64,000 nucleotides of DNA from positions 3,771,001-3,835,000 of the forward strand of contig NZ_CP016268.1 of the NCBI RefSeq assembly GCF_001677435.1, read 5' to 3'. Origin of the DNA: Woeseia oceani (GTDB taxonomy: Bacteria > Pseudomonadota > Gammaproteobacteria > Steroidobacterales > Woeseiaceae). The notes beneath the pieces were generated by a model. It saw only the letters and a list, made by a program, of their open reading frames with translations, was not told the origin of the DNA and did not search any database. Below, piece by piece: positions 1-7,017 of the stretch (position 1 is the stretch's first letter; each line of letters starts with the position of its first letter). A program made the position numbers and the translations under genes.

Positions 1-60
1 AAACAACTCATAACCGTTCTTACAGCTGAGTTGTTAGTTGCAAGCCTCCAGTCAGAAATA

Positions 61-209
61 TCAAACCTCCCTTCTTACGTTTCCGAAGCCCAGAGCATCA
101 GAAAACGCAACTCCGATTGCTGCGCCAGTCAAATATTGTCGGGCGACACCGCGAGCACGACGGCCATCCTTAGGCATATCGAATCTCTCTTCCGACAATA
201 TCTCGACGG
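61..209 (-). other. open frame downstream of the Sel1 lipoprotein, possible continuation
   Basis: Just past the stop of the Sel1-type lipoprotein the minus strand stays open in another frame, ending at a TGA at 61-63 and containing an ATG (MPKDGRRARG...). It is about 40 codons with no recognisable domain. It may be the frameshifted tail of the lipoprotein or non-coding. I see no other gene in the first 209 bases. Confidence 0.2.
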
Positions 210-635
210 CTAGGACTCAGCCAAAGTTCCTCGGCCATCTTCATACGCCTCAGCGAGCATATGTTGTGCATCTGCGCCTCCTGGGTCGGCAGCCATCCTC
301 AAATACTGGAATGCATCCTCGTCAGTCGCGGGTTCGCGTTTGGTTCGCAGCAACATCGCGAGATTTGTTTGACAGGAAACGTCCCCAGCATCTGCACCAA
401 TCCGAAGCCAGTAGATCTCCTTGCCCTGATCACCCCGGACGAACCCGTAGTAATTGGCCAGTTCCTGCGCTGCTTCGCAGTTACGCTCGTTGGCATTGCG
501 CTCCAACTCAGAGATTTCAGCCCTACTCAATGCTAATGATTGGTTACCCATCACTGGTGGGCTCGCGCCTTGACAGCCGGCCAAGAACACAAGCATCAGC
601 ACAGCTAAAATCGGGGTACTTCTACGGCAGCTCAT
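210..635 (-). CDS. Sel1-repeat lipoprotein, probable immunity protein
   Basis: This 141-residue protein has a lipoprotein signal peptide with lipobox LAGC (lipid Cys at about residue 21) and Sel1-like helical repeats at roughly residues 50-135 (GADAGDVSCQTNLA, AADPGGADAQHMLAEAYEDG). It is predicted to be a periplasmic lipoprotein. Its ATG overlaps the stop of the upstream RHS tip in an ATGA, so the two are translationally coupled, as is usual for toxin-immunity pairs. Sel1 proteins are known as immunity proteins for several secreted effectors; the assignment here is inference from position. It is short for a Sel1 protein, and the next frame stays open downstream, so a 3' frameshift is possible. 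Confidence 0.7.
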   Translation of the reverse strand: MSCRRSTPILAVLMLVFLAGCQGASPPVMGNQSLALSRAEISELERNANERNCEAAQELANYYGFVRGDQGKEIYWLRIGADAGDVSCQTNLAMLLRTKREPATDEDAFQYLRMAADPGGADAQHMLAEAYEDGRGTLAES

Positions 636-1411
636 CGCGGCTGGTACTCAACGAATTCACCGAGGTTTTTTGGATCTGGCAACGTATTGGATAGGTCAAA
701 CTCGTTTTCTGGGTTCACTGAGCTGGGAAGAGGGTCCGCAATAGTAATGTCTACATTCGAATCAATGATGATGAACTTGTTTGGCCCTTCAACGGGAATA
801 CCAAGCTCGTCCGCGAGGCGCTGCGCAAGAGACTCCTCGCCTCTACCAACGTTGCAAGACAATAACGTAACTTTCTTAGCGTCATTGAACTCTTCCAAGT
901 TTCGAATCAAATCAGCAAGTCGCCGCGCATCGAGGTACTGAGAAAACCTGCGAACCATTAGGTTCTCGTTCCCGTGGCCCGCAACAGAAATAACGCCAGC
1001 AGGAGGATCTGGGATTCTCTGAGAATTGTGGTAGATCTGCTCGTTTCTTGGAAAGTAGTTGAAAGTCGGCTCTAGACCAAAAGGATCGAAGTACATCGTA
1101 GGCATATTTCCGACGTACGCATACGTGTTGAGCCCAGCATTCAAGCCGATTGGATCAGAGTCGAGATAGCGCCCCGTCGACGGGTCATAAGTTCTAAAGT
1201 AGTTGTAAAGAACTCGGCCGTACGACGATTGGCGACTACGTATGTGATTTCTCCAACGCAGTCCGCGGCTTAGGTTGTTGCCGCGCCGACGCATCCAGCG
1301 CGCAACAACTTTTTGGCCCTGATGCGACTTTTCGCTTAACAGGATAGGATCAGGCGTCGCTGATCTGGTCGAGCAACGGCTCCAGGAGCCGCCGGCCGTG
1401 AACGACGGCAA
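632..1411 (-). CDS. displaced RHS tip with C-terminal toxin-like domain (H-G / S-C type)
   Basis: Only the last part of an RHS core is present ([21 protein letters not shown], then DPFGLEP), followed by a variable domain of about 150 residues. That domain has a His-Gly (SVAGHGNEN) and a Ser-Cys (VTLLSCNVGRG) spaced as in clan CD cysteine peptidases such as the MARTX/C80 type; this is a motif impression, not a proven family. No credible start exists: codons before about 1345 overlap the neighbouring ParE remnant and codons 1195-1345 lie in a repeated leader. It is best seen as a displaced cassette expressed only if recombined onto a full RHS gene. It is coupled by ATGA to the Sel1 lipoprotein. 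Confidence 0.6.
   Translation of the reverse strand: MPSFTAGGSWSRCSTRSATPDPILLSEKSHQGQKVVARWMRRRGNNLSRGLRWRNHIRSRQSSYGRVLYNYFRTYDPSTGRYLDSDPIGLNAGLNTYAYVGNMPTMYFDPFGLEPTFNYFPRNEQIYHNSQRIPDPPAGVISVAGHGNENLMVRRFSQYLDARRLADLIRNLEEFNDAKKVTLLSCNVGRGEESLAQRLADELGIPVEGPNKFIIIDSNVDITIADPLPSSVNPENEFDLSNTLPDPKNLGEFVEYQPR
1195..1345 (-). repeat. RHS-tip leader repeat, copy A
   Basis: A stretch of about 150 bp immediately upstream of the truncated RHS tip, related over its length to copies at 5320-5510 and 6610-6790. All read into the same RHS tip at the same codon ([10 protein letters not shown]). Copy A is the most diverged. It ends where the ParE-like toxin remnant begins. Confidence 0.75.
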
Positions 1412-1662
1412 CGACGAGGATTTCGTTGCCCTGGATGCGATAGATGAGCCGGTAGCTGTAAGATGAAGCGCTCGCGGATCGTGTCGTCGTCGAGCTCGGG
1501 CACGATGCGCCCGGCGTTCGGGAAGGTCGCGAGGTTTCGCGCCGCCTCGAGAAGCTTGCTGACCACGGCGCTCGTGTAGGCCGGCGAGTCGCAGTAGATG
1601 TACTCGGTGATGGCATCGACGTCATCGAGGGCCGCGGGCGACCAGCTTACGCGGACGTCCAT
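1350..1662 (-). pseudogene. ParE/RelE-family toxin, frameshifted
   Basis: From the ATG at 1662 the protein begins MDVRVSWSPAALDDVDAITE and continues through FPNAGRIVPE and IRERFI, typical of ParE/RelE ribonuclease-fold toxins. The frame then breaks at about 1456-1464. The conserved ending SYRLIYRI...VHGRRLL continues in the next frame to a TGA at 1350. One extra base explains the break, so the toxin is probably inactive unless the base is a sequencing error. The start overlaps the end of the antitoxin gene upstream, as in intact type II operons. Confidence 0.75.
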
Positions 1663-1835
1663 TTGGCGAGTCGCTGCTCGGCCTCGTCCTGCGACACGCT
1701 GCCCTGTTCCTCGGCCACGGCGATGCCGTGCTGCACCTTCTCGATGACGTACAGGTGATACTGGACGTCCTCCAGGCTGCAGTCGTCCGTGAGCTTGTCG
1801 AGCAAGGCCTGCACTTCCTGTTTTGTGGCACTCAT
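1647..1835 (-). CDS. ParE-partner antitoxin (addiction module component type)
   Basis: A small acidic protein of 62 residues beginning MSATKQEVQALLDKL. I chose the ATG at 1835 because a GGAGG lies seven bases upstream; a longer in-frame start at 1877 lacks this. It shares a plan with the antitoxin at 2113-2301 (aromatic-rich middle, YHLYVIEKVQHGI versus YELYVKQKIEAGL; C-terminal helix), so the two modules are paralogous. Its gene overlaps the start of the frameshifted toxin by 16 bases. With the toxin broken, it may persist as an anti-addiction remnant. Confidence 0.7.
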   Translation of the reverse strand: MSATKQEVQALLDKLTDDCSLEDVQYHLYVIEKVQHGIAVAEEQGSVSQDEAEQRLAKWTSA

Positions 1836-1955
1836 CGCGCTGCCTCCGTGGTCGTGAGCGTCGATTGATTGTACCAACGGCGTTCACCTTTAGCTGCCGC
1901 CCTTTTGTCCCTTTTTGTGCATGGAGGATGCTGCGGCGGGCCGCCGTTAACGCCG

Positions 1956-1993
1956 ATTGCGTATAACGTGGGCATTATGTTCGGTGGTTGCTT
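1956..1993 (+). repeat. dif-like direct repeat, left copy
   Basis: A 38-bp segment that matches 6964-7001 at 34 positions in the same orientation. It has ATTGCGTATAA, an eight-base centre, then TTATGTTCGGT, which resembles the two arms of Xer recombination sites (dif/cer). It lies between the two divergent toxin-antitoxin modules. Function is inferred. Confidence 0.55.
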
Positions 1994-2018
1994 GTAAGCC
2001 CCTCGGGGGTTTGGGGGC

Positions 2019-2043
2019 TCGATTTCTATCGAACTGAAATCGA
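2019..2043. promoter_or_regulatory. inverted repeat upstream of the ParDE-like operon
   Basis: TCGATTTC and GAAATCGA form perfect 8-bp arms around a 9-base spacer, 70 bases before the antitoxin start. A self-regulatory operator for the module is a reasonable guess. It could instead be a folded element of the adjacent recombination site. Confidence 0.35.
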
Positions 2044-2112
2044 TTTGGCACCCCCGAATTGAGCGGTAAAATGGTATCGTCAGTTGAGTAACGAGAATTC
2101 GAGGACGCCAAG

Positions 2113-2301
2113 ATGTCATCCGTCAAAGAGGCTGCACGCAGCATCGTCGACAATCTGCCCGAGCAGGCTACCTGGGACGATCTGATGTACGAGTTGTACG
2201 TCAAGCAGAAAATAGAGGCCGGCCTCGAGGCCGCCGCCGCAGGTCGCACCGTGCCACACGAGGAAGTCAAAGCGAGGCTGCTCGCCCGCAAGTCTCAATG
2301 A
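2113..2301 (+). CDS. ParE-partner antitoxin, intact module
   Basis: A 62-residue protein, MSSVKEAARSIVDNLPEQ..., with a GAGG eight bases before the ATG. It is the first gene of a two-gene operon: its last codons and stop overlap the start of the toxin gene in an ATGA. It has the short helical plan of addiction-module antitoxins that partner RelE/ParE toxins (TWDDLMYELYVKQKIEAGL, then a C-terminal helix). It probably binds and neutralises the toxin. It is paralogous to the oppositely oriented antitoxin at 1647-1835. Confidence 0.8.
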   Translation: MSSVKEAARSIVDNLPEQATWDDLMYELYVKQKIEAGLEAAAAGRTVPHEEVKARLLARKSQ

Positions 2302-2606
2302 AGGTTGTCTGGACGGAGCCCGCCGAGACCGACCTCGACGACCTGTTCGATTACATCGCCCGGGACTCAGCCGTCTATGCCGAGCGCTTCATCGACCGCA
2401 TACTCGACGCGGTCGCTACGCTTGACGAACTGCCCCGCAGAGGCAGGCAGGTTCCCGAAGCCAACGAAACGCACATTCGGGAACTCATCGTGCAGAGTCA
2501 GCGCGTGATTTATGCCGTCGATGACAGCAATGAGACGATCAACATCCTCGCCCTCGTGCATGTGCGCCGGGATCTCGTCAGTCAGGAATATCCGCCTTGG
2601 CGCTAG
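2298..2606 (+). CDS. parE: ParE/RelE-family toxin, intact
   Basis: A 102-residue type II toxin: N-terminal strand KVVWTEPAETDLDDL, a helix with DYIARDS, FIDRILDAVATL, the LPRRGRQVPE turn, the IRELIV strand, VIYAVDD, and the C-terminal strand ILALVHVRRDL. Length and layout fit ParE, which poisons gyrase; a RelE-like RNase cannot be excluded. The ATG overlaps the antitoxin stop (ATGA). The full-length C-terminus contrasts with its frameshifted paralogue at 1350-1662. Such modules often stabilise mobile regions, and this one sits between a dif-like repeat and the RHS cassettes. Confidence 0.85.
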   Translation: MKVVWTEPAETDLDDLFDYIARDSAVYAERFIDRILDAVATLDELPRRGRQVPEANETHIRELIVQSQRVIYAVDDSNETINILALVHVRRDLVSQEYPPWR

Positions 2607-2607
2607 C

Positions 2608-2985
2608 CTAAGTGCTAAAAAGAGATTTAAAATTCAAAGTAATCAGGTCACCAAAAACTTTGACCAAGAACGGTTGCTCATAATCTCGGAACGCATTTGC
2701 GAGCGGAGCAATATCAATATCCGATGGCTGTTCCTTCGCTTGCTCCGGACCGACCCGGTATCGGCTGTTGTCACCGAACGGCTCCCAGACGATGTAATCG
2801 ATATCCAGGTATTTGAAGGCCACATGCACATCCCTCGATGCACCCAACGGTCTTCGCACCTTCACATCTGTAACGCCGTCGACTGCACTTAGGATTTCCC
2901 CTATCTTCTTCGGCCGAACGTATACGTTCTCGATCTCGAAGGCCAAGAAGTAGCCATCATCACGGTGAAGCTCGTAAGTCCTCAT
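2608..2985 (-). CDS. unknown small protein, probable immunity protein for the upstream RHS tip
   Basis: A soluble protein of 125 residues starting MRTYELHRDDGYFLAFEIEN, with no signal peptide and no family I recognise. I chose the ATG at 2985 because it overlaps the TGA of the RHS tip (ATGA); an upstream in-frame ATG at 3000 would only add MRVQS. Tight coupling to a gene with a variable RHS C-terminus is the usual sign of an immunity gene. The acidic stretch PSDIDIAPLANAF is typical of small neutralising proteins but not diagnostic. Function is inferred from position alone. Confidence 0.6.
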   Translation of the reverse strand: MRTYELHRDDGYFLAFEIENVYVRPKKIGEILSAVDGVTDVKVRRPLGASRDVHVAFKYLDIDYIVWEPFGDNSRYRVGPEQAKEQPSDIDIAPLANAFRDYEQPFLVKVFGDLITLNFKSLFST

Positions 2986-4001
2986 TGACTGCACTCGCAT
3001 TCATCGCCATTCGCGAGATCGTTTGCACCTAGACCAGCAGCCGCAGCACCTGCCGCATTAAAATACGGGTTCGTTCTACCGGCCGCCGCGCGAAGCGCTG
3101 CATCAGTCGTGTACTGAGACAAATTCGGTGGCCTCAAACTACCCCCGCCGTCAAAGAGACGACGAAGCTGCGATCTGCCCGCACTCGCGGCAGCGCCTGA
3201 AGATGCCGTCAACGAGTATCCTTTCGCTAAGCCAGCGTAGACAAGCCTACCTCCGCCCAAGGTCAGAGAGGTAGCATTGCCGGTCGTTTGGCTCCGCCTA
3301 TACGCCGCAGAACATTTGTCCACGCCACAATCGATACCGGCTCGATCTCCAATCCACGAAGTGATGCCGCCTGACAGGCCATCACCAAATCCCGTTGCCC
3401 CATCTACCAGCCCCTGTGGCAACGGATCACCAAATGCCCAGAGACCATATGGATCGTAATAGATCAAAGGATTGCTGTAGACGTATTCGTAGGTATTTGT
3501 GCCACCCCAAAGCCCAATAGGATCGCTCTCAAGATACCTTCCTGTACTCGGGTCATAAGTCCTGAAGTAGTTGTAATGCAGCCCCGTTTCCGCATCAAAA
3601 TACTGCCCCGGAAACCGCCCGTTAAACGTAAAGTTAACCAGATCACCGTCCGGATCTTCATCCGCCAGTGACGTACCAAACGGCTCCGACTCCCAGCGCC
3701 AGATAACAGTGCCGGCATCCGTGATGGCCCGCGGTGTTCCGAGATGATCGGTGTGTACGTAGTACACACCGCTGCCTTGCAACACCGCTACCGGCGCGTC
3801 TTCGAACCACACCGTCTCCTGCAGCGGATTACCGAACGCATCGTACTCGCCTATCAACTGCCCTGCATCGTCATAGACGAACAGCGTCACCGTTCCGGTG
3901 TCTTTCCGGACGCGTTGCCCGAGGCCGATGGGGTCGGATTCCAAGTACCTACCGGTGGAAGGATCATAGGTGCGGTAGTAGTTGTAAACACGCGGCAACA
4001 C
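2982..4001 (-). CDS. displaced, internally rearranged RHS tip with C-terminal domain
   Basis: The reading frame of 339 codons starts at a GTG inside RHS sequence and contains the RHS tip twice. [20 protein letters not shown] is joined directly at GLGQRVRKD to a second core segment ([19 protein letters not shown] ... [13 protein letters not shown] ... [20 protein letters not shown]). This joint is a recombination scar. The last ~170 residues after DPYGL are Gly/Ala/Ser rich (GDGLSGGITSWIGDRAGIDC, AAGAAAAGLGANDL) and not assignable to a toxin family. The stop overlaps the start of the putative immunity gene. There is no signal peptide or full core, so it is probably silent until recombined. Confidence 0.65.
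   Translation of the reverse strand: MLPRVYNYYRTYDPSTGRYLESDPIGLGQRVRKDTGTVTLFVYDDAGQLIGEYDAFGNPLQETVWFEDAPVAVLQGSGVYYVHTDHLGTPRAITDAGTVIWRWESEPFGTSLADEDPDGDLVNFTFNGRFPGQYFDAETGLHYNYFRTYDPSTGRYLESDPIGLWGGTNTYEYVYSNPLIYYDPYGLWAFGDPLPQGLVDGATGFGDGLSGGITSWIGDRAGIDCGVDKCSAAYRRSQTTGNATSLTLGGGRLVYAGLAKGYSLTASSGAAASAGRSQLRRLFDGGGSLRPPNLSQYTTDAALRAAAGRTNPYFNAAGAAAAGLGANDLANGDECECSQ
3552..3922 (-). repeat. RHS core repeat, copy in second orphan module
   Basis: About 370 bp nearly identical to 12463-12836 in the main RHS gene and, over most of its length, to 4908-5229. The block encodes [20 protein letters not shown] through [13 protein letters not shown]. Such long direct repeats in one orientation are substrates for homologous exchange of RHS tips. 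Confidence 0.85.
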
Positions 4002-4017
4002 AACCAGCGTTCGCGCA

Positions 4018-4239
4018 TCACTTTCTTAGTACCTGCCGAGCATCTACCTCACCGGATTTCACTTTCTCAACCGCATCGACCCAGTCCTGTAAAATCGCAG
4101 GGTCATATGTCTTGCCATCCGGCAACAACGACATGCCTCCTAGTAATGCGCCAACGTCGTCAGATTGCGTCATGCTGTACCAATGCTCTAGAAAGGCGAA
4201 CATCGCCAGGTATGCTTCGTTTTTCGTCATCTCTGTCAT
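4018..4239 (-). CDS. small acidic protein, probable immunity protein
   Basis: A 73-residue protein (MTEMTKNEAYLAMFAFLEHW...) starting 11 bases after the stop of the RHS tip at 4251-5216. An AAGGA nine bases upstream supports the first ATG. It is helical and acidic, with aromatic residues near the N-terminus and the pattern DPAILQDWVDAVEKV. It resembles small CdiI-type immunity proteins in size and helix content, although I cannot name a family. The position supports neutralisation of the RHS C-terminus before it. Confidence 0.65.
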   Translation of the reverse strand: MTEMTKNEAYLAMFAFLEHWYSMTQSDDVGALLGGMSLLPDGKTYDPAILQDWVDAVEKVKSGEVDARQVLRK

Positions 4240-4250
4240 TAAACGTATCC

Positions 4251-5216
4251 TTACAAAGTTCCAGGAAGTGGCGGCGGAGCATTAACTCCACCGTTCTGAA
4301 TTACTCCTCCACGAGTTTGCACCCAGACCTGACTTCCATCTGATTGGTACCTAGACCAAATAGTGTTTCCAAATCGATCGTGGCCAACTCGATTTCCGGG
4401 GTTGCTTGCCACACGTTGAAGCAGAGCCCTATTGGCTGCCGTATCGGCAATATGTCCGGGAGCATTTCGGAAGATATGCTGAACTTGCGCTGGATTCGGC
4501 GGATATGCTGAAACGTAAGTACGAGGCGGCAATAACCTGGACATTGGTAATCCCTGGCCAGCCGTATACAGCCCAACCGTCGCGCCAAGTATTTCGCACG
4601 CATCGCCTATGAACGACGACGATTCATTGAACGGCCCCTGCTCCGGCTGATCGCAGCTCGAACCGCCTGCATATCGACACAGTTCCTGGTACCGCTCGAA
4701 GTCCCTCTGTGCTTGCCTTTGCGCTGCCGCCGCTTCACGCGCCATGGCTGCCGCTGCGGCACCTGGATCAGGCCCAGGAAACTGTCCATCGCCTTCGTAA
4801 AGTCCGAACGGATCTACACCACTGAGAGGATTGCCCCCGACGTAACCATAGGTATTCAATCCACCACCTAGACCGATTGGATCTGATTCCAGGTATCTGC
4901 CGGTGGACGGGTCATAAGTCCTGAAGTAGTTGCAATGCAACCCCGTCTCCGCATCAAAATACTGCCCCGGAAACCGCCCGTTAAACGTGAAGTTAACCAG
5001 ATCACCGTCCGGATCTTCATCCGCCAGTGCGGTACCGAACGGATCCGACTCCCAGCGCCAGATAACAGTGCCCGAATCCGTGATGGCCCGCGGTGTTCCC
5101 AGATGATCGGTGTGTACGTAGTACACATCGCTGCCTTGCAACACCGCCACCGGCGCGCCTTCGAACCACACCGTCTCCTGCAGCGGATTACCGAACGCAT
5201 CGTACTCGCCAATCAA
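4251..5216 (-). CDS. displaced RHS tip with a predicted nuclease-type C-terminal domain
   Basis: This frame begins within RHS core sequence ([20 protein letters not shown]) and runs through [22 protein letters not shown] and [20 protein letters not shown] to a variable region after DPFGL. That region starts with an Ala/Arg-rich helix ([19 protein letters not shown]) and ends in a compact domain with [24 protein letters not shown] and [17 protein letters not shown]. The ending recurs at the C-termini of RHS/CdiA proteins and suggests an RNase-type (BECR-like) toxin; I give this only moderate weight. The first codon is a TTG at a recombination joint, so there is no native start. An immunity-type gene follows after 11 bases. 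Confidence 0.65.
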   Translation of the reverse strand: MIGEYDAFGNPLQETVWFEGAPVAVLQGSDVYYVHTDHLGTPRAITDSGTVIWRWESDPFGTALADEDPDGDLVNFTFNGRFPGQYFDAETGLHCNYFRTYDPSTGRYLESDPIGLGGGLNTYGYVGGNPLSGVDPFGLYEGDGQFPGPDPGAAAAAMAREAAAAQRQAQRDFERYQELCRYAGGSSCDQPEQGPFNESSSFIGDACEILGATVGLYTAGQGLPMSRLLPPRTYVSAYPPNPAQVQHIFRNAPGHIADTAANRALLQRVASNPGNRVGHDRFGNTIWSRYQSDGSQVWVQTRGGVIQNGGVNAPPPLPGTL

Positions 5217-5229
5217 CTGCCCTGCATCT
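4908..5229 (-). repeat. RHS core repeat, copy in third orphan module
   Basis: About 320 bp nearly identical to the RHS core segments at 3552-3922 and 12463-12836. It ends abruptly at about 5229, where it is fused out of frame to another RHS tip. Confidence 0.85.
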
Positions 5230-5479
5230 TTGAGACATAGGAATAGGTGTTCGGCCCAGCAGCCAAACCGATCGGGTCGCTCTCTAGGTACCTTCCTGTG
5301 CTTGGGTCATAGGTTCTGAAGTAGTTGTAAAGAACTCGGCCGTACGACGATCGGCGACTACGTTTTCGATTTTCCCAACGCAGTCCGCGGCTTAGGTTAT
5401 TTCTGCGCCGACGCATGCGCCGCACAGCCACTTTTGAGCCCAGACGCGACTTTTCGCTTAACTCCGGCATGCGCAGCAT
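5213..5479 (-). pseudogene. RHS tip that lost its toxin and immunity gene
   Basis: The frame encodes the leader repeat and an RHS tip ([20 protein letters not shown], then [13 protein letters not shown]) and runs into an early TGA after YVSKMQGS. At that point the sequence becomes RHS core in a different frame ([13 protein letters not shown]). The toxin domain and immunity gene that should follow are gone. A deletion or recombination between two RHS cassettes is the simplest explanation. Confidence 0.75.
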
Positions 5480-5510
5480 TGTATCGGCCTCGCGTGATGT
5501 AAGCAGGTAC
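5320..5510 (-). repeat. RHS-tip leader repeat, copy B
   Basis: Second copy of the ~150-bp leader found upstream of truncated RHS tips. Similarity to copy C (6610-6790) extends about 35 bp further upstream than to copy A. Its + and - strand translations are conserved about equally between copies, so coding selection is not obvious. Confidence 0.75.
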
Positions 5511-5548
5511 CGTTCAAGGCTCGTGCACCGTCACGATTTGGCCTTCGA

Positions 5549-6052
5549 CTAGTCGACGGGTTTGAGCACCTTTGCCCTTCTCTCAATAGGAGCAGGCTCA
5601 GAATTTAGGCTAATCGCGCCGATCTCTTCAGCAGTTGCAAACAAGTAGTTGTCGTCTACATCGAGATTATTTGTAACGTCGCAGAAGACTTGGAACCGAA
5701 AGCCTCGATCAAAAATTATTTCCAAGTCGTGCGTCCCTGGTCTCACTTCAGCGGCCTCCACGCCTCTTCCGACTAGTCCTCCTAAACCTGTACGAGAGGG
5801 TAGATCCTCGTTGTCACGCCAACTACAGACTACGCGATCATTATGGGACAGTCGCCACGAGCAATAAACGGTCAGCTCCAATTCAGAAGCAAATTTCCGG
5901 TCGGCTTCGCTCAAATTCGGATTGCCCAATTGCTTGATGCGCCTTAGTCGATCACCAAACCCCAGAGCAGCGACGGAACCAGTTCCCGCACCGTAAATGA
6001 CCGACCGACAGTCCTTGCCAACAAGTTGTTTGGCAAATTCAAATACCGTCAC
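5549..6052 (-). CDS. unknown protein, probable immunity protein for the HNH-like RHS tip
   Basis: A soluble protein of 167 residues beginning [25 protein letters not shown], without a signal peptide or membrane segment. The C-terminal half is beta-rich and acidic ([36 protein letters not shown]). Its start overlaps the stop of the RHS tip at 6049 in a 4-base overlap, the coupling expected for an immunity gene. I do not recognise the family. A cytoplasmic location would suit protection against a DNA-cleaving partner. Confidence 0.65.
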   Translation of the reverse strand: MTVFEFAKQLVGKDCRSVIYGAGTGSVAALGFGDRLRRIKQLGNPNLSEADRKFASELELTVYCSWRLSHNDRVVCSWRDNEDLPSRTGLGGLVGRGVEAAEVRPGTHDLEIIFDRGFRFQVFCDVTNNLDVDDNYLFATAEEIGAISLNSEPAPIERRAKVLKPVD

Positions 6053-6765
6053 AACCGACCAGCCTTAATATCTCGAGCAATTTCCAATAACTGCTGATAG
6101 TCATCAATTCCCTGTCCACTGATTTCATCATGGAAAATTCTTTGTTGCTCGCGGCTCAAACCAGCCTGTTTTGCTGCATCGCGAGCCATTCTATTTTCCC
6201 GCCGCAGTGCATCTGTTCCCTTGAGTTCACCTTGACTACCAGGCTTTTTGCGATGGTCGCCGATAGCCCCGCGCTGATAACGCGGTAATCGCTTAAGTAA
6301 CCCACCTGCGAATGGAATAAATCCTGCGGCATTAAGAAACGATGGATCTTCGCAAAAATCAGCAGCATCTTTCGCGGTTCCGTACGGCGTAAACTCTTCC
6401 GCCAGAAGCTCGCCAAGGAAGTTTGTGTTAATGTCTCGCTCGAACCGTTGTTCAAGCATCCATTCCTCTTCCCATGGGTTCAGGCCAAAGGGATCAACGT
6501 ATGACAGCGGATTTCCGGCGACGTAACCGTACGTATTCGGCCCGCCGTAGAGGCCGATGGGGTCGGATTCCAAGTACCTACCGGTGGAAGGATCATAGGT
6601 GCGGTGGTAGTTGTAAAGAACTCGGCCGTACGACGATCGTCGACTACGTTTTCGATTTTCCCAACGCACTCCGCGGCTTAGGTTATTTCTGCGCCGACGC
6701 GTGCGCCGCACAACGACTTTTTGACCCAGACGCGACTTTTCAGCTAACAGAGGCATGCGTTGCAT
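6049..6765 (-). CDS. displaced RHS tip with possible HNH/endonuclease-VII-type toxin domain
   Basis: After the leader repeat the frame encodes [20 protein letters not shown] and [12 protein letters not shown], then a variable C-terminal region. The last ~65 residues carry [17 protein letters not shown] and [21 protein letters not shown] His-Asp followed by a helix near the C-terminus is reminiscent of HNH/Endo VII-like polymorphic toxins; this is a tentative family call. I use the ATG at 6765 (MQRMPLL), but everything before the RHS sequence is leader repeat, so a functional start is doubtful. It is coupled to the immunity-type gene at 5549-6052. Confidence 0.6.
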   Translation of the reverse strand: MQRMPLLAEKSRLGQKVVVRRTRRRRNNLSRGVRWENRKRSRRSSYGRVLYNYHRTYDPSTGRYLESDPIGLYGGPNTYGYVAGNPLSYVDPFGLNPWEEEWMLEQRFERDINTNFLGELLAEEFTPYGTAKDAADFCEDPSFLNAAGFIPFAGGLLKRLPRYQRGAIGDHRKKPGSQGELKGTDALRRENRMARDAAKQAGLSREQQRIFHDEISGQGIDDYQQLLEIARDIKAGRL

Positions 6766-6790
6766 TGTAGTCGGCTTGCACGATGCACGC
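6610..6790 (-). repeat. RHS-tip leader repeat, copy C
   Basis: Third copy of the leader repeat, closest to copy B. The RHS tip just downstream (6551-6622) is also nearly identical to 3912-3990, showing exchange between modules. Confidence 0.75.
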
Positions 6791-6963
6791 AGGCTTTCTT
6801 TAGCTGCCATTAACAGACGGGCCAGGGACGACTGGCCCCAGGTGGCGCAGCCACTCCTTAACCGCGAGCCGCAAGGCTCGTGGCAGCGGCCATTGACACA
6901 TAGTGTGGGATGTACGCAGTTGGCGGTTACCGACGTGCACAGCACGACGGTGCTCAACCGGCT

Positions 6964-7001
6964 ATTGCGTATATCGTGCACATTATGTTCGGTGGGTGCT
7001 T
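6964..7001 (+). repeat. dif-like direct repeat next to the recombinase
   Basis: A 38-bp sequence matching 1956-1993 at 34 positions, 17 bp from the 3' end of the tyrosine recombinase gene. Arms ATTGCGTATAT and TTATGTTCGGT flank an eight-base centre containing GTGCAC. Closeness to the recombinase suggests an attachment or crossover site. Confidence 0.6.
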
Positions 7002-7017
7002 ACCCGCAGGGGGACTG

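Noticed and set aside
1940-2045. possible integron attC site and cassette array
   Set aside because: The repeat is next to a tyrosine recombinase and toxin-antitoxin cassettes, but I found no GTTRRRY/RYYYAAC pairs, and the recombinase looks Xer-like rather than IntI-like.
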